A DNA stretch of 64,000 nucleotides from Melastoma dodecandrum (Eukaryota; Streptophyta; Magnoliopsida; Myrtales; Melastomataceae), in assembly GCA_029817715.1 (NCBI GenBank), contig JARUPY010000053.1:36224-100223 (forward strand). Direction: 5' to 3'. The notes beneath the pieces were generated by a model. It ran no database searches. It was not told where the DNA came from and saw only the letters and a program-made list of their open reading frames with translations. Made by a program: the position numbers and the translations under genes. How positions within the stretch are numbered: the first letter of the stretch is position 1; each line of letters begins with the position of its first letter. Below are positions 26,201 through 37,657 of the stretch, piece by piece.

Positions 26201-27034
26201 TGTTATACCCTCTCCTGGCAAACACGCCGGCGATCCGATTTATCATCCCGCTCTCATCACCAACAAACACTGAGATTGTATGCCGCCTCACCCTGCCATT
26301 GTAAGAGGCTTATGAATGTCAGCTAGAAATAATACAGACCAATGACCAACCAAAGTTCCCTTCCTCAAGGCATTTGCACGATGGAAAAACAAAAATACGG
26401 CACTAGAGTACAGAAAAGAGTAATAATTAGATAAGGGGACACACATTACAACACCATGTTAGCGTTTACATCTATTTCTTCCTTCAAGATCCCACAAATG
26501 AGGTATTCGGATAGATCGAGTGAGGATTAAATAATAACATGCCGTCAACCACCGAGCGATGAACTGATTAAAATTTCTTTCTAAAACAAATAGCGTCATT
26601 TGCTCTATCGGTCTTTTGTTATCGTGCTTGCTATGACGGCTTCGGACGGAAAGACAGAAAGCACTTTTATAACACCATGGATCCTCTAAACTGAACGGAA
26701 ATAACCCAATTCATAGAGCATAAACAAGGCCGAAACTCGACAACGACCAAAGAAATGAAGAATCACAGTGCCGGAACAGAGCTCACTGGGGTCTAGCGGC
26801 GGAAGGAGACGACTTGTTGACGGACATGGAGTTGTCTGCGGTGGCTCCCTTTCCCGACGCGGAAGCCACAAGCTTCAGCTTCCTGACGGGATAGGAAGGA
26901 GAAACCTTAGTGGCAAGAGGAAGGGACGCCCACAGCTTGGCGTCATCGACGAGTGCGGAGGAGGGAGAGAGGAGGCTGTCGCGCTGGAAAGGCGAGGGAA
27001 TGCGGAGGGAAGCAGCGGCGGAGGCGGCCGCCAT
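23233..27034 (-). CDS. acetolactate synthase small (regulatory) subunit, plastid
   Basis: Twelve minus-strand exons: 27034-26787, 26292-26079, 25693-25610, 25524-25456, 25368-25285, 25144-24989, 24570-24484, 24325-24221, 24094-23972, 23804-23652, 23466-23401 and 23316-23233. They join without a phase break into 490 residues, the family length. The N-terminus ([20 protein letters not shown]) is a chloroplast transit peptide. Two tandem repeats follow, each an ACT domain plus C-terminal domain: [20 protein letters not shown]...[16 protein letters not shown] and [20 protein letters not shown]...[11 protein letters not shown]. Each repeat also has an [18 protein letters not shown] and [26 protein letters not shown] block. 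The subunit activates the catalytic ALS/AHAS enzyme and confers feedback inhibition by valine, leucine and isoleucine at the ACT interfaces. It is transcribed head to head with RPL2 across 246 bp. Arabidopsis has two such genes. Confidence 0.95.
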
Positions 27035-27280
27035 TTTCTTCAGCGGTCCAACTAAAACTAATCAACCCGCGCAGCTTTAGCCGTGAGAGAGTTCCGTCCC
27101 GAGCGAACCAAATCGGGTTAGTAAAACAGAAACAAAGAAGAAGGAGGGCCGTTTTGTAATTTCCCACTCCCAAAACCCTTTCTTCTTCTTCCCTCGGAAC
27201 GCGTCCCTCGCTGCCCGCGCACGTTAACAGCGAACACCGAATCCTACAGGCGTTGACACCGGGAGTTTGGAGGAAGAACG
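27035..27280. promoter_or_regulatory. short bidirectional promoter between ALS-SSU and mitochondrial RPL2
   Basis: Only 246 bp separate two divergent start codons. The interval contains CAAAACCCTTTCTTCTTC (a telo-box-like AAACCCT plus a pyrimidine patch) and GC-rich sequence around 27200, with no clear TATA box. Such compact, TATA-less divergent promoters are common for plant housekeeping genes. Shared regulation is an inference. Confidence 0.5.
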
Positions 27281-28775
27281 ATGGTGTTGTGGAGAATCGG
27301 AAGGGCTTCGACGAGGGGTATATTCGAGAAGCTCTCCGTTTCTCCTCCCATTCCCTCAAACGCCCGGCACCTTCAGCGTTTATACTCCGGTAATTGATAT
27401 GACCTTCTCTCTTGCTTGGGCTCTCCTTTGTTAATTTTGTTAGGGATGAGGTGAGGTGAACTCAGTGCTGGAAGGTAGATATTTGTGTTGTTTGAATTAG
27501 GAAAATGCTCGCTGAGGTTGATCAGTTCTGGGGGCATGAATCTCTTCATCCATAGTGGAATGATCTAATCTCTACTTCGACTGCTGCAAATTACTCTGTG
27601 TCGCACGGACTGATGAACCTGAGGATCTCCTCTTTAGTTTCTTGTAGCATTCAGTCATGCTCTGAAAACTAAAGATCAAAAGGCTTGCACGGCTGCTATG
27701 CCTTGCTTATTCTGATTGTGCTAGATTGCCCCTTACGTTCTAGAAATATATATACTCTGTAGTGGATTTAATGGAATAGGTAGTCGCGTATTCTTGGCTG
27801 TTGAAATAATTTTCGGGCTAGCTCCGATATCTTTTGGAAGAGAAAATTGTGAGATTGTTGTGATAGCTCCCTGACAACAATAAGGGAATATGTGAATCTA
27901 GGGATTATATTGAGTTCGAGAAGATTGCCCGTGCCGGATTTAGCCCTTTCTCTAAGGGACTGGGCTATATTTCAAATGGGAACAACCTTTTCTGTTCCTT
28001 CTCTTATTACGATTCTGAATACAGTTGTTAGGGCAACAGATGGTTTGGTACAATTTATTACTCATAACTCATAACTCATGTCTGGTTCGAAGTCAGTCAT
28101 GAGTTATGTAGTGACTGTTAAGATGATGCTAGATTGTGCCTGATGTCTCTTGAAATTATATTTCATGAATTGTAAAGATGTAGTAGATCCTGGCTTGAGT
28201 ATCTAAACTTTGAACCAGCCAATCTAACTAGTCTTTGCTTTGGCCTTGTGATGGACGCAGTCGATGCTCATACTCAGTCCTTGCGTGATAAGTTCATGGA
28301 TCAGATGTCTTTCCTCGATATCAACTCTCAAATAGGAAGCTGCATGCCAATTGCCATGATGCGCATAGGAACCATCATCCACAACATTGAGATGAGACCG
28401 GGTCAGGGGGGGAAGTTGGTCCGAGCGGCGGGAACTAGTGCCAAGATCTTGAAAGATCCCACCACGTCCCGGTTTGTCACGGTGAAGTTGCCTTCAGGAG
28501 TTGAAAAAGAGATTGATACTCGGTGCAAGGCGACAATTGGACAGGTCTCGAACCCCAGCCACGGAACCCGGAAGCTAAGGAAAGCCGGGCAGAGCCGTTG
28601 GCTAGGTCGAAGGCCGGTCGTGAGGGGAGTGGCCATGAACCCCGTGGACCACCCTCACGGAGGAGGCGAAGGACGCAGCAAGAGCAGCGGTAAATTCGGG
28701 CGGACCTCAGTGTCGCCATGGGGTAAGCCAACGAAATCTGGATACAAAACCGGACCTCTTAAGCGCAGGAAATAG
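27281..28775 (+). CDS. RPL2: mitochondrial ribosomal protein L2, nuclear-encoded C-terminal half
   Basis: Exon 1 at 27281-27389 encodes a basic, Ser/Arg-rich presequence (MVLWRIGRASTRGIFEKLSV). Exon 2 at 28261-28775 joins in phase 1 to give 207 residues. The second exon carries the C-terminal domain of bacterial-type L2: GSCMPIAMMRIGTIIHNIEM, RPGQGGKLVRAAGTSAKIL, GQVSNPSHGTRKLRKAGQSR and RPVVRGVAMNPVDHPHGGGE, then the basic tail SGYKTGPLKRRK. The conserved MNPVDHPHGGGEG loop reaches the peptidyl-transferase centre. The N-terminal OB-fold half of L2 is absent. That fits the eudicot arrangement in which mitochondrial L2 is split, with the 5' half kept in mitochondrial DNA and the 3' half moved to the nucleus. 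Confidence 0.92.
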
Positions 28776-30159
28776 ACAAGTGACAAGTCTCATGCTGCGG
28801 ATGGCAGGCCCTCACGGTGTTCTAGAACCAGCTGTTTCTGTTCAGTTGCGCTGCCATATTTCCTCATATGCCTTTTGCGTCACATTTGAAACCAAGGAAC
28901 ACATTTTGATATTCTGAATGCGCAATCTGACGTATGCGGTTAAGATTGTTTTCATCAATGATGAGACTCGAACTGATAAAGCCGAAGCTGTCCCAGTTGC
29001 TTTGTTACTACTTGACATACTGAGCAAGAGACTGACTATCAGCAGTTGCTGGTTGGGTGAGAGGGTAAGTAAATGCAGGGTTCCGGCCCCTGCCTTGGAG
29101 AATTGAATTGTAGTATTTGCCGTGCCGACATCATGTGATTGTGTGTGGCCATGGAATGGCAGTTTCATCGTTTTCACCACGCCTTTTTTTTTGGATATTT
29201 TACTCTCCTAATCACAAGAAGATAAAAATGTACTTGCAAGTCAAGGAGGTGGGGGGGGTCAACTCGTTTGTGCTCGGGTGGCGTCGTGGGGGCCCCACCC
29301 AACTGCATCCTCAGTCTGACCAAGTCCTTCTCTTTCAGTTTACTTCCGCTAAAATATCAAACCTATTTTTCTTACACGCCGGAAATGAAGTCTTTTCTTC
29401 TTCTTTTTTTCTTTCTTGTAAGGAGGTCGGCAAGAACTACAACAATTTGTTATTAAGATTTAGACAGCACCGTTGCCTCTTTTTTTTTATTGTTATTTTC
29501 TGGAACAATCGGTGGTGCGAGTTGATATAGAGTCACGATCAATGATGAATAGACCCCACCCCACCACCACCTCCTCCTCCTCCTCCTCCTCCTCCTTCTT
29601 GCCGATTTTGCAGGCACGCCAAACCTTATGTCCATTTTTCAGTATTATTATTTTTAGGGGTTGCTTCTCTTTTTAATCCCGACGACCCACCTGTAGTCAA
29701 TTCATGTCATTGTTCTCCTCTCCTCTCTATAAATGTGGATCGAAATTTATGGCCGAAAATAATAAAATGAGTAAAAAGGGTTGGAGGTATGTGAATCATG
29801 TGATTAGGTATTATTGGATCGGCTCCAATGTCCCCTTCTTTTGTATACATATGTGTGTGTGTGTGAGATAAAGTATTCATCCGGATGATGTTGGCGTTGA
29901 TATGATGGTTTTCGTTTCGCTTCTTGTTATTTGATTCGCTTCCGGTTTGATCGCGTTGGTGTGTGGTGGAGAACGTCATCAAATCCTCCCTCCCCCCCTT
30001 CTCTCGGATCTTCGTCTTCTCCGTCCATTGCCTCCCTTCCCCTTTGAGATTACGCCCCGCCCGCCCGCCCGCCCTCCGCCGTATCATGTCGTGATCCTCC
30101 CAGTTTTGCCGTCCCTGTCTCGTTTCCGCGGTGAGAGGAAGGACTGCCTGCCGCCAGCA
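28776..30159. other. intergenic; ILK1 promoter and long 5' UTR; simple repeats
   Basis: No supported gene. Simple-sequence features: a CTC/CCT-rich run at about 29568-29598, (GT)n at about 29853-29866, and a GCCC repeat at about 30058-30072. The stretch from about 29940 to the ILK1 start is CT-rich, as in many plant leader sequences. Confidence 0.45.
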
Positions 30160-32871
30160 ATGGACAGGGCCGCCCAGCTGAAGCGTGGGATATCGCGGCA
30201 GTTCTCGATGGGGTCCCTGAAACGTAGCATCAGCAGGCAGTTCACTCGCCAGGCCTCCCTGGATCCCCGACGTAACAACATGAGGTTCAGCTTCGGGAGG
30301 CAGTCCTCGCTCGATCCCATTCGACGCAGCGTCGAAGGCGACGAGGACGACGTCCTCGCCATCCCTGAGAACCTCGACTCCACGATGAAGCTCTTGTTCA
30401 TGGCCTGTAGGGGTGACATACAGGGCGTGCAGGATTTGCTTGACGAGGGGATTGATGTCAATAGCATTGACCTGGACGGCAGGACCGCACTGCATATTGC
30501 CGCTTGCGAGGGTCACATTGGGGTAGTCAAGCTATTGCTCAGCCGTAAGGCTAACATGGACGCCCGCGACCGATGGGGGAGTACGGTCAGTATGTATAAT
30601 CTCTTCGTATCTCAGATGCTTCCCTTGCCCGTTTGGGGGTGATTCGACGGGATAAACAACTGTTTGCTATCTCTGTTTCTTGTTCCATTACATACCGATT
30701 CGAGTGCTGAACAAAGCTTCTCCATTCTCTGAGTGACTAGTCCGAGATCTTGGCAGGCAGCTGCAGATGCAAAGTACTACGGAAATCTGGAAGTATACAA
30801 CATGTTGAAGTCTCGCGGAGCCAAAGTCCCGGTATGACGTAAAATCCTGTCGTTTCAACCGGATCGCTACACATAAGAAGCAAGGGATAACTAGGATGTC
30901 TTCTCGTCCTTTTTCTTTCCTTCCAGAAAACGAGAAAGACGCCTATGACAGTAGCAAATCCTCGAGAAGTTCCGGAGTATGAGCTCAATCCACTAGAGCT
31001 TCAAGTCCGGAAGAGAGATGCTGAGCTAAAGGCATGAATATAACAGACGGCTTTGATTATCTGAAACAACTCCACCGATGCAGCTTCTCGTCATGCCCTT
31101 TTTCCCTGTGGTGTGATTGTGAGTCATTCGATAATCGCAGGGAGCATACCAAGTCGCCAAATGGAATGGTACAAAAGTCTCCGTGAAGATCCTCGATAGG
31201 GAAAGTTACTCGGATCCTGAAAGCATGTGAGTTCCAAATTCCTGTGGTTTCACTCGTTTTCTGACCTTCAAGCATTATGTCGTAATTATTTTGTTTTATC
31301 CGTCGTCGCTGCGATAGAAACGCTTTCAAGAACGAGCTCGAGTTGCTGGAAAAGGTGAGACATCCGAACGTGGTTCAGTTCGTCGGTGCTGTTACTCAGA
31401 ACATGCCAATGATGATTGTTTTGGAGCACCACCCAAAGGTAAAAAGCACATGCTCTGAAAAGTACGGTCGAATGCGACGCTGAGGAAGTAACTGCATGGC
31501 GTTGTAGTTCATCGTCATGTGGAAGCTCTTACTGTGAAACGGATAGCTAGCGTATGCTGAGAATGTTAGGGAAGTCTCTCGGTTATGTCACCTGTTGAAT
31601 GATCTGGATCTCCGTAGCTTTTGGACAAGGAATGCTCCCAGTCTATGCGAATTCGTAGCCACTGCACAACCGCTAACAGTCCGGCTGCCGTTTCAGGGTG
31701 ATCTCGGAAGTTACATTCAAAAGAAAGGACGTCTGTCTCCATCCAAGGTCCTCAGATTCGCTCTCGATATCGCTCGGTATGGGGATTTCTCGATTTATTC
31801 CATTACCCTGTTGGGAACTGCTGCCTTATACGGATTTGCGGTTCTTAATGTTTTATCTTTTCAGGGGAATGAATTATCTCCACGAGTGCAAACCAGAACC
31901 GATCATCCATTGCGACTTGAAGCCAAAGTAAGAGAACTAAATGCCGCAAACGGTTCGAATTACGTGATTCTCGTTCTGCTTCTCTTTAATATCTGAAATG
32001 TTGATAAGGTGCCAGAAATGTTTTGCTGGATCATGGAGGCCATTTGAAGATAGCAGGATTCGGGTTGGTAAGACTGTACAAAGTGTCACCAGATAAAGCG
32101 AAACTGGCCCACCCAGAAGCTCAGTCCGATCTCTTGCGTAAGTGCCCAACGAGTAACCTCCTCGATCCTTCTTGCGTTAACCTCGTGCTTCCGTGGCCAT
32201 GTAAACATCTCGGAATGGCAGTCCAAGAGATGACAGAGTCCTTATCTTTTGTAGGCCTGTATGTGGCCCCAGAGATCTACAAGGACGAAACTTTCGACAG
32301 GAGTGTCGATGCATTCTCATTTGGTCTCATTCTTTATGAGGTAAATTGATCCACTGAACTCAGTAGGAGGTCTTCAACACAAGCTGACACTTAATTTGGG
32401 GCAGATGATAGAAGGAGTTCAGCCTTATCATCCAGCTTCGCCTGAGGAAGCTGCGAGGATGATCTGTTTGGAAGGGCAGCGTCCGAGTTTCAGGATCAAA
32501 CTGAAAAGTTACTCTCCTGACTTGAAAGAGTAAGGAATCGACGGCAGCCTTTGCAATTACTAGTTTCTAGTAATTTTCCACCAAAAATTCGAAAGAGCGT
32601 TAATGAGGAAAGAACTTCGAAGCAATTTTTGCATTCCATAAGTAACTCATACCACGATGGTTTATCGTGCCTTTCTGCAAATTAAGATAGACATATGCTC
32701 TGCCGTGTGACTGATGTGCTCGAGCGCATGCACAGATTGATTGAAGAGTGCTGGGATCCGGAACCCCTGGTGAGGCCAACCTTCTCGGAGATCATCGTAC
32801 GGTTGGACAAGATAGCCATGAATTGCTCGAGGCAGGGGTGGTGGAAGGATACTTTTAAGCTTCCCTGGTAA
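30160..32871 (+). CDS. ILK1: integrin-linked-kinase-like ankyrin protein kinase (Raf-like MAPKKK group C), ILK1 type
   Basis: Eleven exons: 30160-30585, 30757-30831, 30927-31031, 31141-31226, 31318-31438, 31697-31776, 31865-31927, 32016-32137, 32255-32340, 32405-32529 and 32736-32871. All are in phase, giving 474 residues. The N-terminus holds Arg/Ser repeats (RGISRQFSMGSLKRSISRQF, SLDPRR, SLDPIRRS). Ankyrin repeats span about residues 75-165 (DLDGRTALHIAACEGHIGVV, DARDRWGSTAAADAKYYGNL). The kinase domain keeps the beta-3 Lys (VSVKIL), but the catalytic HRD reads HCD (IIHCDLKPKN) and the DFG reads GFG (LKIAGFGLVRL). This is the family's noncanonical set; ILK1 is reported active with Mn and acts in potassium transport, osmotic stress and flagellin response at membranes. 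The end WWKDTFKLPW is typical. Intron 3 has a GC donor (AAG|GCATGA). Confidence 0.95.
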
Positions 32872-34560
32872 GCCGTTTATTCCCTTTTCGTTTCCGGGCA
32901 TCCGGGGGGCCAATTGCCCATGTCCCAAATCTGGATGCCTCTCTGTCGATCTCAAGCTCAATTCCCAACATTTTGTACTTGCCCGAGTTAAATAAGCTAT
33001 GCGAACTCAGATTTGAGCCAGGCTTACGGAGAATCCAGTGCGATAAACATGGCTGGAACCCCAACTGCAAGCTCAGCCTGTTGTCGCACATGCGCAGAGG
33101 GTTCACGCCCGTTCCATTTCTCGTGTCTGCAGGAAATGACCGGAGACCCCACCTTGCAAGGGGATACAATCTGAAGAGGAGACAGAGATGGCTGCTGCAA
33201 TGGCATGTCTTACATTTCCTGGCTGGGGACTGCGTGTTGAACAAGAAGAGCATATCCTCATCATCATCATCGTCATCGTCATCATCTTCATCATCATGGT
33301 TGCTATTATAAATGTACAGCACAACTCCTAATAACTTCAAGCCCAGTGTATAATCTGTGTAGGGCAGCGGGAAACTACCCAAAGGAAAAAAGATGTGTCC
33401 AGTTTCTTGGATATGTTGCTGGGAAAGAAAAAAAAAAAGAGAGAAACTGTAACACTAAACAAAATCTGTCCAAGTCATGCAATCGTTCTGTCTGTCTGAT
33501 CCCGGTCAGAATTTTCACTTGTTTTCTTTGCACTCAAATCCTCCGCCTTTAGGAAATCATGAATATATATTAAGTTTGTGGCGACAAAGGGGAATTAGGT
33601 AGCTCAGCAGGGGTGTGAAAATCATGAACTTCCTTACGGTGGGTTCGCCCTCATGGGATCGATCACTACTTAGTAAGCCTTTCCTTAAACCTCGGACTTC
33701 CCTTCCCCGTGCATCCTCGTCAGAACTCGACTCAATCCCCAAGTCTAATTCACACAGTCCCCCCCCTCCCCCCTCTCGACCAACTGGATCACATGTCTAA
33801 ATTTTATCTCGACTCGAACTGGGAACTGAAGAGAGGGCCGAATCAGAAACACCCAATTGGGCCGGTTCTCCAAAGACCCAAACATCCCCCCACCCACTGT
33901 TGGACTGTCGACGATGATCTTGCCAAGCCCAGCTCACCAGTGTAAGCCACAGCCACAAAACCACAAGTCCACAACAAATGAGTTCAGCCCAGCAAGAGCG
34001 AGGGATATTTTAGTATTTTAACAAAGACTCCGTTGTAATGTTGGTTATAACAGTGGACGCGGGCATGAGTGCTGTTCTGTGGTTGTTTTCAGAAAAACAG
34101 AAATGATTCTTCTTCTTCTTCTTTCTTCCTCCCCTTCTTCCTCCTCTTCGCTTCCTGGGTTCTTCTCCTAAAACCCTACCTTCTTCATTGTTGCCGTTCA
34201 CTGTTCTATCTTCCTCTTCTTCGTTTTCCCCATCCGTCACCCACAAAATGAATTCTTGAAAAAGTTTTATTACAGCAGCCCGGGGGGACACGCGGAGGGA
34301 TGGAAAAGCGAGGAATTGATGCTCAGAAAGTGAAAGAAGCAGTTGGCCAATCTCTTCTCCCTTTTTCGATGGTGGGTTTTCCAAAAAGAAAGGATTCCTC
34401 TCGTTCCTGGTCGGGATGTTATTTCACTGTTGCCGCCCTCTTCGTCTTCAATGTGAATGAGTAGCTCTCCGCTCTTCCCTTCGGTCCGTGAAGCTGTCTG
34501 TTCACTTGTAGCCTATAGTTGGCTTCTTCACTCATCATCTGAGCTGTTCCCCTGAGGTTT
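32872..34560. other. intergenic between ILK1 and CLV2-like gene
   Basis: Holds the ILK1 3' UTR, a TCA/TCG trinucleotide microsatellite (about 33255-33298), an A-rich run near 33430, and a C-rich pyrimidine stretch near 33760-33775. The last about 500 bp are pyrimidine-rich and probably the promoter/leader of the next gene. No other gene is supported. Confidence 0.45.
33255..33298. repeat. (TCA)n/(TCG)n microsatellite
   Basis: About 14 trinucleotide units, mostly TCA with interspersed TCG and TCT. It lies in the 3' flank of the ILK1 gene and is a likely length-polymorphic marker. Confidence 0.8.
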
Positions 34561-34585
34561 TAGCTGTTGTGGTTTTTCAACAGGC

Positions 34586-36769
34586 ATGAATAGAACTTGG
34601 GTTTTTTGTCTCGATGTGTCCAGAGTCCTGGGTTTGTTGAGGAATTGCTGGGATTGTTGCTTGTTCTGCTGTGCTTGGACCCTTCTCTGTCATTTGATCT
34701 TGACCCGGCAGATAAGGCTTCGCTTCTGCTCTTTAGGAGCTCGATTCAGAACCCTGACAGGAGGTTATCCGCTTGGTCTGGGTCAGACTGTGCTTACTGG
34801 ACCGGAGTTTCTTGCTCTGTGGTCGGCGGTCGCGTGGTATCGCTGAACCTGACCGACATGAACCGGTCTGGGGGCATGGGCCGTGGCCTTTGCGGTCTCT
34901 CCTCGCTGGAATCCCTGGATTTGTCATGGAACAGGTCTTCCGGGTCGCTCCCGCCTTGTTTCGGCTCGTTGTATAATCTTACGATTCTTAATCTTGGATA
35001 CAATCAGTTTGGTAGGAATCTTCCCGATTCTTGGAGTAGGCTTGATAATTTGAGAGAGCTCATTCTGACTTCAAATCGAGAACTGGGAGGCATGTTGCCT
35101 TCTTGGATCGGTAATTTCTCGGATAGATTGGAGAAGCTTGACGTAAGTCTCAATTCATTTGAAGGGGCAGTTCCTGTGAGTCTGTTGCAGCCGAACTCTC
35201 TGAAGCATTTGGACTGCAGTAGCAACAATCTGAGTGGTGATCATCCTGATTTTAAGCAGTCGCTGGAGTTTCTCCATCTTGGGTCTATTCGTTCACAGGC
35301 ACCCTGCCATGTTTCTGGGAATCCTTTAGACAGCTCGGTTTTCTTAATTTGGCTGACAATGCCATCACGGGTGGAATCCCTTCTTGCATTGCATCACTGG
35401 AGTCGTTGACACACCTGAATTTATCCCACAACCTGCTAAGATACGAGGTTTCTCCAGGGCTCGTGTTTTCTGAGAAGCTTTTTGTGTTGGACCTGAGTTT
35501 CAATGAGTTGGATGGTCCCCTTCCTAGCAGAATTGCAAAGGGGGCAGAGAAGGGGCTCTTACTTCTCGATCTTTCTCATAACCAGTTCTCAGGTGAAATT
35601 CCACCCCAGATTACTGAACTGAAGAGTCTGCAGGTGCTTTTGCTTTCGCACAATCTCCTGTCTGGGGAGATCCCTGCAAGGATTGGGAACTTGACCTACC
35701 TCCAAGTCATAGATCTCTCGTACAATGCACTTTCTGGACCAATCCCATTAAACATTGTTGGCTGTTTCCAGCTACTTGTCCTGATATTGAACAACAACAA
35801 TCTCTCGGGGGAAATACTGCCAGAGCTTGATGCATTGAATAGCTTAAAGGTTTTAGATATAAGCAGCAACTCACTGTCCGGTGAAATCCCACAAACTCTG
35901 GAAGTATCTGGAGGTAGTGGATTTGAGCGGGAACAACCTCTCTGGTTCCTTAAATGATGCAATAACCAAATGGTCCAACCTTAGGTACCTCTCCTTAGCT
36001 CGAAACAGGTTTGTGGGAAATTTCTTGGATATTCTCATTCGAATCTATTTGGAAGATTGATTTGTCAGGAAACAATTTCTCCAGCACCATACCAGACGGT
36101 AATTTTAACATGAGCTATTTCTTTAATGATAGTGACACAAGGAGACCACTCGGTGACAATCAGCTGTTGGTTGCAGACTCTGATAACGCAATCAAAGTTA
36201 TAGTAGCCGTTTCAAATGGGAACGAATTGCAGCTTGGTTACGAATTAAACACGTTTGTGGGAATTGATCTTTCTGGTAACGAGCTCCATGGGGTGATCCC
36301 TGTGGGAATTTTCAGCTTACAAGGGGTTCAGTATCTGAATTTGTCATACAATTTTCTCTGTGGCCGAGTTCCTGCTTTAGAGCTTATGCATAGTTTGGTG
36401 GCCCTGGATTTATCCCATAATTCTTTGTCGGGTCAAGTGCCGGATAACGTATCAAGCCTTCACAATCTGACACTCTTGAACTTGTCATACAACTGTTTCT
36501 CTGGATTAATTTCTCAGCAACAGGGATACGGGAGGTTTCCTGGAGCATTTGCTGGGAATCCAAAGCTATGCGTGGAGTCCACTGGTGGGGAATGTGGAAA
36601 GGATAGTGATCCCGCATATCCTGTCGAAACATTTGAAAAAGAAATGATCGAAGGGCTGATTTCCCTATGGGTGTTTTGTCTAAGTGCTGTTATCACGGTT
36701 TATTTCAGTGGGCTTTCTCTCTTTTGCTCCTCTAGAGCTAGAAGATACATTCTAGAGACTAAAATCTAG
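34586..36769 (+). pseudogene. CLV2: CLAVATA2-like leucine-rich-repeat receptor-like protein, interrupted by several small frameshifts
   Basis: An intronless LRR protein whose whole length follows CLV2: LDPADKASLLLFRSSIQNPD (LRR N-cap), many LxxLxLSxNxLSGxIP repeats, the island segment (VSNGNELQLGYELNTFVGID), then NPKLCVESTGGEC. A transmembrane helix (LISLWVFCLSAVITVYFSG) and a short basic tail end the protein. CLV2 is a kinase-less receptor that works with CRN/SOL2 in CLE peptide signalling and meristem control. The frame breaks at least four times. The ATG at 34586 is out of frame with the LRR N-cap. About one base is lost near 35287 (SNSFTGTLPC continues in another frame). A shift occurs near 35905 (before VVDLSGNNLSG). 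Another occurs near 36022 (before SWIFSFESIW). No frame is open through. It is a pseudogene or a copy with sequence errors. Confidence 0.85.
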
Positions 36770-37657
36770 TTCAGCATGGACTCTTGGATTGTGCGTGCCG
36801 AATGGTAATCCTCCTTGTGAGTTTTCCGCTATTCTTCCTGATCTGGCATGGTTAGGATAGGAAGCAGATTCCTATGCCCAAGGCATACGTCGTTTCCTTG
36901 GTGACAACACGGTTGATAACTACTGGTTGTCGCTGCTTCTTTTTGGCAATTCACAGCTGGTCATGGATTTCGACAGAGAAATTTACGATCATTTGAATAG
37001 TTAATTCTTATGGGGCAATCGCTGATAAACTTTATCGCGGGGATTTGTCTTTGAGCGATCATAGCCACAGAGAATCTGGGGATCTCACTTATAAAATTTA
37101 TAAGTCCAAGACAGTGAACAAGATCTTGGACGTCGTCGAATTGGTACCCCATGTTTAAGAGGTTAGCACTCCTAATCGTTCTTTTTGAGTCCTTGTTTGG
37201 AGGATGGATATGCTAGTAGGAGTATGTGTTACAGGCAATTTTATGAAATTGAATGGCATTGCATTTCTGCATAAGCTTCTGCTAATTCATCAGACGGCTC
37301 ATGTAAGAAGATGTCTCATGCCTAATGTTCGGTTTCGTTTATTCATCTTATTTTTTTGTCGACTCGGCCTTCCATATCTAACTATTGGTTATATTGAGTG
37401 GAGCTGCGGAGATTTATACCCCAATTAGATAAACTAAGGATGCTTGTTTGGGAATAGAAAACCAAGAGTATGTCATTGGATGTGTCTATATTGACAGAAC
37501 AAGTAGAACAAAGTTAACTCGGCCAAAAATAACCCTTGTGACATGCTTGATTCACGGAATAGAGTCGAATCAGGAATACCAATAGCATAACCCATTCTGA
37601 AAATCAAACATGGCTTTAACTGCATGGTTGAATGTGGACTGCCTTCCTTCTCAGGGC
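36770..37657. other. intergenic between convergent damaged genes
   Basis: About 0.9 kb, AT-rich, containing only short chance frames and the 3' flanks of the CLV2-like gene and the minus-strand response regulator. No gene seen. Confidence 0.45.

Noticed and set aside
29453..29676. Poly-Ser / poly-Arg frames
   Set aside because: Produced by the CCT/CTC microsatellite.
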